NCBI RefSeq assembly: GCF_910589235.1
Contig: NC_060961.1
Span: 4,803,001 to 4,867,000 of the forward strand
Reading direction: 5' to 3'
Origin: Vespa crabro
Taxonomy: Eukaryota > Arthropoda > Insecta > Hymenoptera > Vespidae
Length of the DNA: 64,000 nt
Of this stretch, positions 58,737-64,000 are shown in pieces. The notes under the pieces are model-generated. The model was not told the DNA's origin, searched no databases, and saw only the letters and a list, made by a program, of their open reading frames with translations. A program made the translations under genes and the position numbers. Every line of letters starts with the position of its first letter. The stretch's first letter is position 1.

Positions 58737-58796
58737 ACACCACCACTAATACTACTATCACCACTACCACTAATGCTGGCAGTAGTCCTACTACCA
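58737..58796. repeat. Imperfect (ACC/ACT)n trinucleotide array
   Basis: CACCACTAATACTACTATCA followed by CCACTACCACTAATG: degenerate triplets over about 60 bases. Confidence 0.8.
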
Positions 58797-59181
58797 ATGT
58801 CGCCATCACCACGGTCATCGTCGCTTATAGCCTACCTTTCTTCGTATCCATTCAGCAAAAGAGAGAACGAAATACGTTTCTTTTCTTTCTAGTGAATATA
58901 AGTGGTACTATAAATGGTACTAAAATCGAATCATATAATTTAACAACCATCACTTATTTTAACATCTAAAGTCACTTTATAGAAACGTATTAAGATCAAT
59001 TCGTTCGATTATTTTAATTAATTCTTAATGTAAGAGGATAGAAAATTATCAAAGCTTAAGAAAAATAGATATTATTAATTGATCTCTTAAGATATAAGAA
59101 AAATATAAGTATTGTGAGATAATGTAAATGATAATGTAACGATAAAGAAAGAACTTTTAGAAATTAACAATGCTTACGATT

Positions 59182-59184
<3 letters not shown>

Positions 59185-59216
<32 letters not shown>
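59185..59216. repeat. Poly-T run, 32 bases
   Basis: Uninterrupted T homopolymer. Confidence 0.95.
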
Positions 59217-59217
<1 letters not shown>

Positions 59218-60028
59218 TAAAGATATTGTATAAAATGAGATATAAATTGCATTATGTATGAATGAGTTGGAGTGCGTGTATTAATATTGATCTAAATGTG
59301 TAGAGGTATCAATGTTTGAGTGAAAAATTGTTAAAAAATATCGAAGGATCGGAATAGTTCACTTGTATCGTAAAATTATTTATAAAATTATATATAATAG
59401 TATATACTATTTTTGGATATTATTTGATTATATCATATATCAATTTCTCAATTTCTTTACTACTTGTAATTGATCATCTTATAGATGGTTCGTCATGCAG
59501 AAGAAAATGTAGCTCTTTTCTTGAGGCTTGATAAAAGCTCCAAAGCACTATTTCATTATTTCTCTGGAGTACTTCGATTCTTATTGAAATGGAAAACGTT
59601 TAAAACGAGTACTGTACTTTGTAATATCCGATTATTAAAGAGAGAACTTTTATCGATATAATAATCGTTAAAGCGTTCCTTTTTATCCACTCTTTTCTCC
59701 GAAGATACGGAAAACAAATGGGAAGACTTGAAAACGGAGAGAAAGAAAGGAACATCGATCAGTATTGTTCGTACTGTAATTTATTACAATTTGTACAGAT
59801 TACAAACCAGTACCTATCGTTTCTTTCTTCGCATTCACTGTTAGGCGTCTTAAAAGGAGCGGATATCGAGCCAAACGTTGCCGCTCGCCGTAGCTGCGCT
59901 AACGTTATAATATACCGATCGTTACGAGGATTATCTCAATTTTATAATCTACCCTTATTTTTTGTTTTTCTTTTTTTTTTTCGTTTTTTTTCCTTATTTT
60001 TTTTCTTTTTTTTTTTTTTTTTTAAATT

Positions 60029-60049
60029 GTTATTATTATTATTATTATT
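60029..60049. repeat. (TTA)n array
   Basis: About seven TTA units following a long T-rich stretch from 59960. Confidence 0.92.
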
Positions 60050-60633
60050 TTTTCATCGTCGCTGAACATTGGCGTATCCTTAATCGTAGAAGAGAAAATC
60101 TGAGAGAACAACTCGTGTCTCGCGGAGAGGCAGTAGTTAGACATACATATTTCGACGTAAGTGGGAGAGGAAATCGAAAATAGTTCCTGATTGTCCAACA
60201 TTTTCCTCTCTCGCCAGAACTCGTAGTCACCCCGACGCACAACATTCCTTCTCCCTCCATTTAACCGGGCACCAATTTTTCGTTCGTTTTTATATACTTA
60301 TTTCACTTCAACGAACGAATCTTCTTCCTTCACATTTCTTTGACTCTTCTTAATCAACAATTTACATCAAAAAGATAACATGTTCAAAAGTAACTGCATT
60401 ATGTATAATAATAGGTCGTCGTCGATTTTACAATGGGGTCTTTTTCTTAACGCGACGTGTCACCGTCTTTTTATCGTCGTCGTCAGGCTATTTTAGTTTA
60501 TTTCCTTTTTCGTTTTTGTTCGTTTCACCTTATTCCATCTCATTCGTTTTCAATAAAAATCATCATTATTCGACTATCTACTTCAATACATAGTAACATA
60601 CATAACTGGAAGCCCTAGACTACTAGGTTTTAC

Positions 60634-60795
60634 ATGGACGATGTATTCGGATCAGACAGTGGCAGTGATGTTCTCGTTAATGTCGCGGACAAGCTACCTT
60701 GTACCGAGTACAGCGTTCGTAAGTCGTCCGCTTGTCAAGGCTTCGGTCACCGCCAGTATCGCTGTAGCCAAAGCTATCGAAGTCATCGTTGCTGA
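60634..60795 (+). CDS. Candidate small open frame or first exon, unknown protein
   Basis: ATG at 60634 opens 53 codons to TGA at 60793. The first 28 codons (MDDVFGSDSGSDVLVNVADK ...) have a very high share of codons starting with G, a coding-like bias, and end at a consensus-like donor TTC|GTAAGT (GT at 60719). After the donor the bias disappears and the frame becomes Ser/Arg/Cys-rich, which fits an exon boundary there. The start context is weak. The minus strand carries a competing candidate exon over 60677-60839, so at most one of the two is likely to be coding in the overlap. Confidence 0.2.
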   Translation: MDDVFGSDSGSDVLVNVADKLPCTEYSVRKSSACQGFGHRQYRCSQSYRSHRC

Positions 60796-60839
60796 GTACC
60801 AAAGTTCTTGATTCATTACGACGCTTGCACTTGATTCTG
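60677..60839 (-). CDS. Candidate 3'-terminal exon, unknown protein
   Basis: A good acceptor on the minus strand (TTCTCTTTCTTTGTCAG, exon from 60839; a second CAG three bases on makes it a NAGNAG site) leads into a frame that reads RIKCKRRNESRTLVLSNDD, FDSFGYSDTGGDRSLDKR and ends ...KVACPRH at TAA 60677. The basic start followed by a Ser/Asp/Gly-rich stretch would suit a cytoplasmic tail just after a membrane segment, but that is inference. A second frame (VVMNQELWYSATMTSIALAT ...) is also open and looks helix-like. No upstream partner exon could be identified to 64000. Confidence 0.28.
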
Positions 60840-60869
60840 CTGACAAAGAAAGAGAAAACAAACATAGTT

Positions 60870-61317
60870 TGAATTTAGAATGATATTACGATGATAAATA
60901 CGAAGAATTTATCGTTGGATACTTATTTACGTATGCACGATAAAAATAAAAAGAAATTTAGCTCGTTAAAACAGCGCATAATGTTCTAACTATTCTACTG
61001 TAATTTATCTACTAGAGAAATAAAGAGAAAGAAGTAAATGGTATTAAACGATGTATCATTCGCTCGCAAATAACTTAAAAGCATATCATATCCCAAAGGT
61101 ACAGAGAAAATCGTAAAACGGTTAGTATCTTAACATCCCGACGATGGGTATGAAGTATATATAGACAATGCATTTTACGGAAATCTCTGGGGAATAAGCC
61201 CCCAGTATGTCCTCGGGCCATTTTGATAAAATCGTATCTACCATGCTATAACACCAAGAGGATATCCTCTTATCGTTCTCCCTTTAAACCTTTCCTTTAA
61301 ACCTAAAAGGAGAAATC

Positions 61318-61318
<1 letters not shown>
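60870..61318. other. No supported gene; one short frame with good start context
   Basis: On the minus strand ATG at 61221 in the context TCAAAATGG opens 48 codons (MARGHTGGLFPRDFRKMH ...) to TAA at 61075. The context matches the insect CAAAATG preference; length and composition give no function. The rest is AT-rich. Confidence 0.3.

Positions 61319-61367
<49 letters not shown>
61319..61367. repeat. (GA)n microsatellite
   Basis: About 48 bases of uninterrupted GA. Confidence 0.96.
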
Positions 61368-61368
<1 letters not shown>

Positions 61369-62322
61369 CAAGTAGAATTCCAGGATAATGTCGACGTGAG
61401 CCGATAAGGCATTTTATATTAACAAAATCAATGCAAAATACATGTTACATTAAAGCACAATACTTTAGATCGTATCTTTTAACCTTTTATCGGCTACTTA
61501 ATATCCAATCGTTATTATCATCATCAGATTTATGTTTGAAATTATATAATCTAAAGATTACGTGAATCTTTAAATTGATTTATAATTGATTGCGATTCAA
61601 ATTTAAATCGAATCAAATCTATTACAATGAAATATTAAATCGACATATTTTTTCAAATTTATTTTCTCTCCCTTCGAGAAAATATAAAATGTAAAAACGT
61701 AGAATGAAACTTTCAACATCTCCCTGTGAAATATTACAGATAGATATTTTTTTGCTCATTCCTTTTTCTGCGAATCTCTTTATGAAAATAATGCAACCTA
61801 GGTATATTACGTTGCAAATCGAGAGAGATTATAGAGAATTTCTCTTTCTCATTATATTGAACGAATAATTAAATATTTGTTATTTCAATGTGTTTTATTT
61901 ATTATTTTTTCTCATTAATAGTTTAGAAATTTACAAAGTATCGTTTGAATTTTCATGGAACTCGAGGTGGATCGATGAAAAGTTTCGTTGAAGGAAGGAC
62001 GAAAAGAACCGAAGATGTGGTAAAGAATCGTATTAAGGGCAACGTCACGGTTTCTCGCGATTAAATTTTCAAGAAGGGAACGGGGTAAAAAAAGGGCGAC
62101 TGAAGACAAAGCAAAGAAGAAGCAAGATCGAAAGAGTAACTCTAGGAGAGAGGACGAGAATAGAAAAAGTAAATTACCGGTAGACTCGCATCCTCGCCGA
62201 ACCTCGACGAAGTCACGCCATTGGAAGATGCAAAGAACCTTGGGGGAAAGTACCCGATGGTAATTTTGTCCGCGACGAGACGTGGAAAATAATTGGATCG
62301 GTTTGTCGCGAACATTTTAAGT

Positions 62323-62325
<3 letters not shown>
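61368..62325. other. No supported gene
   Basis: AT-rich to 61930. 61960-62290 is GC-richer and purine-rich. On the minus strand a weak acceptor/donor pair brackets about 60 bases near 62181-62241, but the signals are poor. Confidence 0.45.

Positions 62326-62374
<49 letters not shown>
62326..62374. repeat. (CT)n microsatellite
   Basis: About 49 bases of CT. Confidence 0.96.
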
Positions 62375-62377
<3 letters not shown>

Positions 62378-63309
62378 TCAGGTCTATCTATCTCTCTTTC
62401 TTTCGATTTGTTCTAATGCTTCGTCTTTTTTTTTTTCCTTCGATTATATGCAAAGCACATGATCGTACATTTATCTCATAATATAATTGAAAAACATGAA
62501 TAATAAAGCTTACGCTATATCGCATTTACATATTTATCAATAATATGAGTGAAAGAAGAATATAAAGAGAAAAATATATTAAATAAAATGTATTTCATTA
62601 TAATTTTGATCAAATGTGAAAATTAAGTGATCGCTCCTTTCTTTTTCTTTTCGTAGAAAGAAATTTCTGGGAAGTTATATTCCTCGCTTTAGTTTCATTT
62701 TGTTTTTCCTTTATACATTCTTCTCTTTCCTTATGACGCATTTCTTATCGCTGTCTCTATTTTCTTTCTACTTTATAAGCTGTTTAGAGGAATTCCAAAA
62801 AAAGAAAAAAGAAAGAAAGAAGTCTCTCAGAAACTAGCAGGAAGGCGAGCTTAATGAAAGGGAAATTGACTCCATTTGAAAAACCTCATTACTTCGTCTT
62901 CTTGATTCGCTCAAGAACTTGTTTTCCAACATCATCACGTATATTTCTCCATTTATGAGACGTTTTAGTTGCAAAGGAAGAAAAAACAAAAAAAAAAGAA
63001 AATACAGCATATAACATGTTTTAATCGTGATGGATTTGACTATATGTAGGGAGAAGGATTTTCTTGGAAAATGTGTCTTTAGCGGCGCATTTCTGTCTCG
63101 TAAATTTAATCCCACATAGTAAGACGAGGACATGCATGAGAATACATGTAAGAATGTATACGTACACGGGACACACGGAAAGCTCAGAGTTAAATCACGT
63201 CTCCAACGTCTCTGATACAAAGGGAGAGCATTTAATGCAGCGCATCGAAGCGATGTTCTTTGATGAAATTCTAATCTATCTCATTATCACGATTATGAGT
63301 GTGCGTTTA

Positions 63310-63310
<1 letters not shown>
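62375..63310. other. No supported gene
   Basis: A 128-codon minus-strand frame at 62834-63220 opens with TTG and includes a Phe/Leu run from a poly-A-rich stretch. Unassigned. Confidence 0.4.

Positions 63311-63342
<32 letters not shown>
63311..63342. repeat. (GA)n microsatellite
   Basis: About 32 bases of GA with one GGGA. Confidence 0.93.
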
Positions 63343-63344
<2 letters not shown>

Positions 63345-64000
63345 AATCAATAGTTGACTAACGTCGAGTAAAAAGCCTTTCTCTTTGAGTTATCAATGAT
63401 CAGGAGGTTCTTAAGATTTAACGAGCAATTTTTGACTGATTATATCAAAAAGTTTCAACCACTGAATATTTTTTCATCTTCATAAATTTTATTCTTTCTC
63501 TTTCAATCCTAAGTTAATATTCAAGCTACTTATTTTAAAGTAAAATTCTTTCTAATATTTTCAGGATAAAAAGATGATTCGGCTCGTCAAATTATTATGT
63601 TATCCCTGTACCATCAAACATTTCCCGAAGAATTTCAAATGCTCTTACGTTTGCTTTGCTTCTTAGAATTCTATCGAAATTGAAATGTCGAGAATCTAAG
63701 TGAATCGATTTGGTTATCTCAAGTTCGATATTGAACGATAATACTATTTTGTTTGTTTTGATACGATCATATAATAACAAGCCAGTCGGTCATACTGATT
63801 GTGAGATACATTCAATTGCTTTATGTATAAGTTAGAACGAATATTTTCTCTTTCTCTCTTCTCGTCGAATAGGATAAATCCGTGGGAAGTTTTTATCATC
63901 CGTATCTATCGGCCTAATAAACTTTTCTACGGGATTCCCAACGTGGAAAATAAAAAGGCCTTGGGAACGATCTTATGGCCTTCCCGTATTTCCGAGAGAA
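63343..64000. other. AT-rich sequence, no supported gene
   Basis: No coding-like frame or repeat. The last 150 bases are slightly GC-richer, but the window ends before anything can be said. Confidence 0.5.

Larger units (their letters stand above)
58860..60630. other. AT-rich sequence, no supported gene
   Basis: AT-rich to 59700, mixed at 59700-59940, T-rich at 59960-60050. GC-richer patches at 60060-60260 are open on both strands. An AATAAA on the minus strand near 60500 would suit the end of a minus-strand transcript from the candidate exon at 60677-60839, if that is real. Confidence 0.4.

Overview
This window looks like non-coding, intron or intergenic DNA from an insect nuclear genome. 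A hymenopteran (ant, bee or wasp) is my best guess. The reasons are visible in the sequence: an A+T-rich background, CpG dinucleotides that are not depleted (CGA, TCG and ACG words are common everywhere), islands of roughly balanced composition, long poly-A/T runs, and about fifty (GA)n or (CT)n microsatellites in 64 kb. There is no bacterial-style gene layout, no operon, no CRISPR array, no recognisable tRNA or rRNA, and no transposase, reverse transcriptase or viral protein that I can recognise. The species is inference only.

No complete protein-coding gene can be supported. Most long open frames are translations of CT/GA repeats (Ser-Leu or Arg-Glu strings) or of stop-poor GC-richer islands. 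I list a handful of candidate exons where an open frame coincides with plausible insect splice signals: plus strand 42819-43010 and 11420-11654; minus strand 34337-34588, 20775-21081 (with a 92-base candidate intron), 60677-60839 and 7029-7135. All are low to moderate confidence, and none gives a protein I can name. Several islands are open in more than one frame or on both strands, so strand and frame are uncertain.

Layout. 1-389 is AT-rich sequence. About 390-1900 is a degenerate tandem array of four or five units of roughly 310 bases. 1900-17400 is AT-rich DNA studded with GA/CT/GATA/TA repeats and GC-richer islands near 3.8, 5.6, 7.1, 8.6-9.2, 10.6-11.1 and 11.4-11.7 kb. 17460-18060 carries three copies, one inverted, of a short dispersed motif. 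18314-18700 is a sharply bounded GC-richer block. 20.8-21.1 kb holds the candidate spliced minus-strand pair. 29.07-29.99 kb holds the longest open frame, which runs through a TA microsatellite. 34.3-34.6 kb and 42.8-43.0 kb hold the better exon candidates. 52.7-53.3 kb is a CpG-rich island that could be regulatory. 60.6-60.84 kb holds overlapping coding-like frames on opposite strands. The rest is repeat-rich, AT-rich sequence.

The most striking property is the repeat landscape: dense purine/pyrimidine microsatellites, compound arrays that run GATA (or GAGACA, GACA, TG/CA) and then GA in the same order, and neighbouring GA and CT tracts that could pair as long hairpins.
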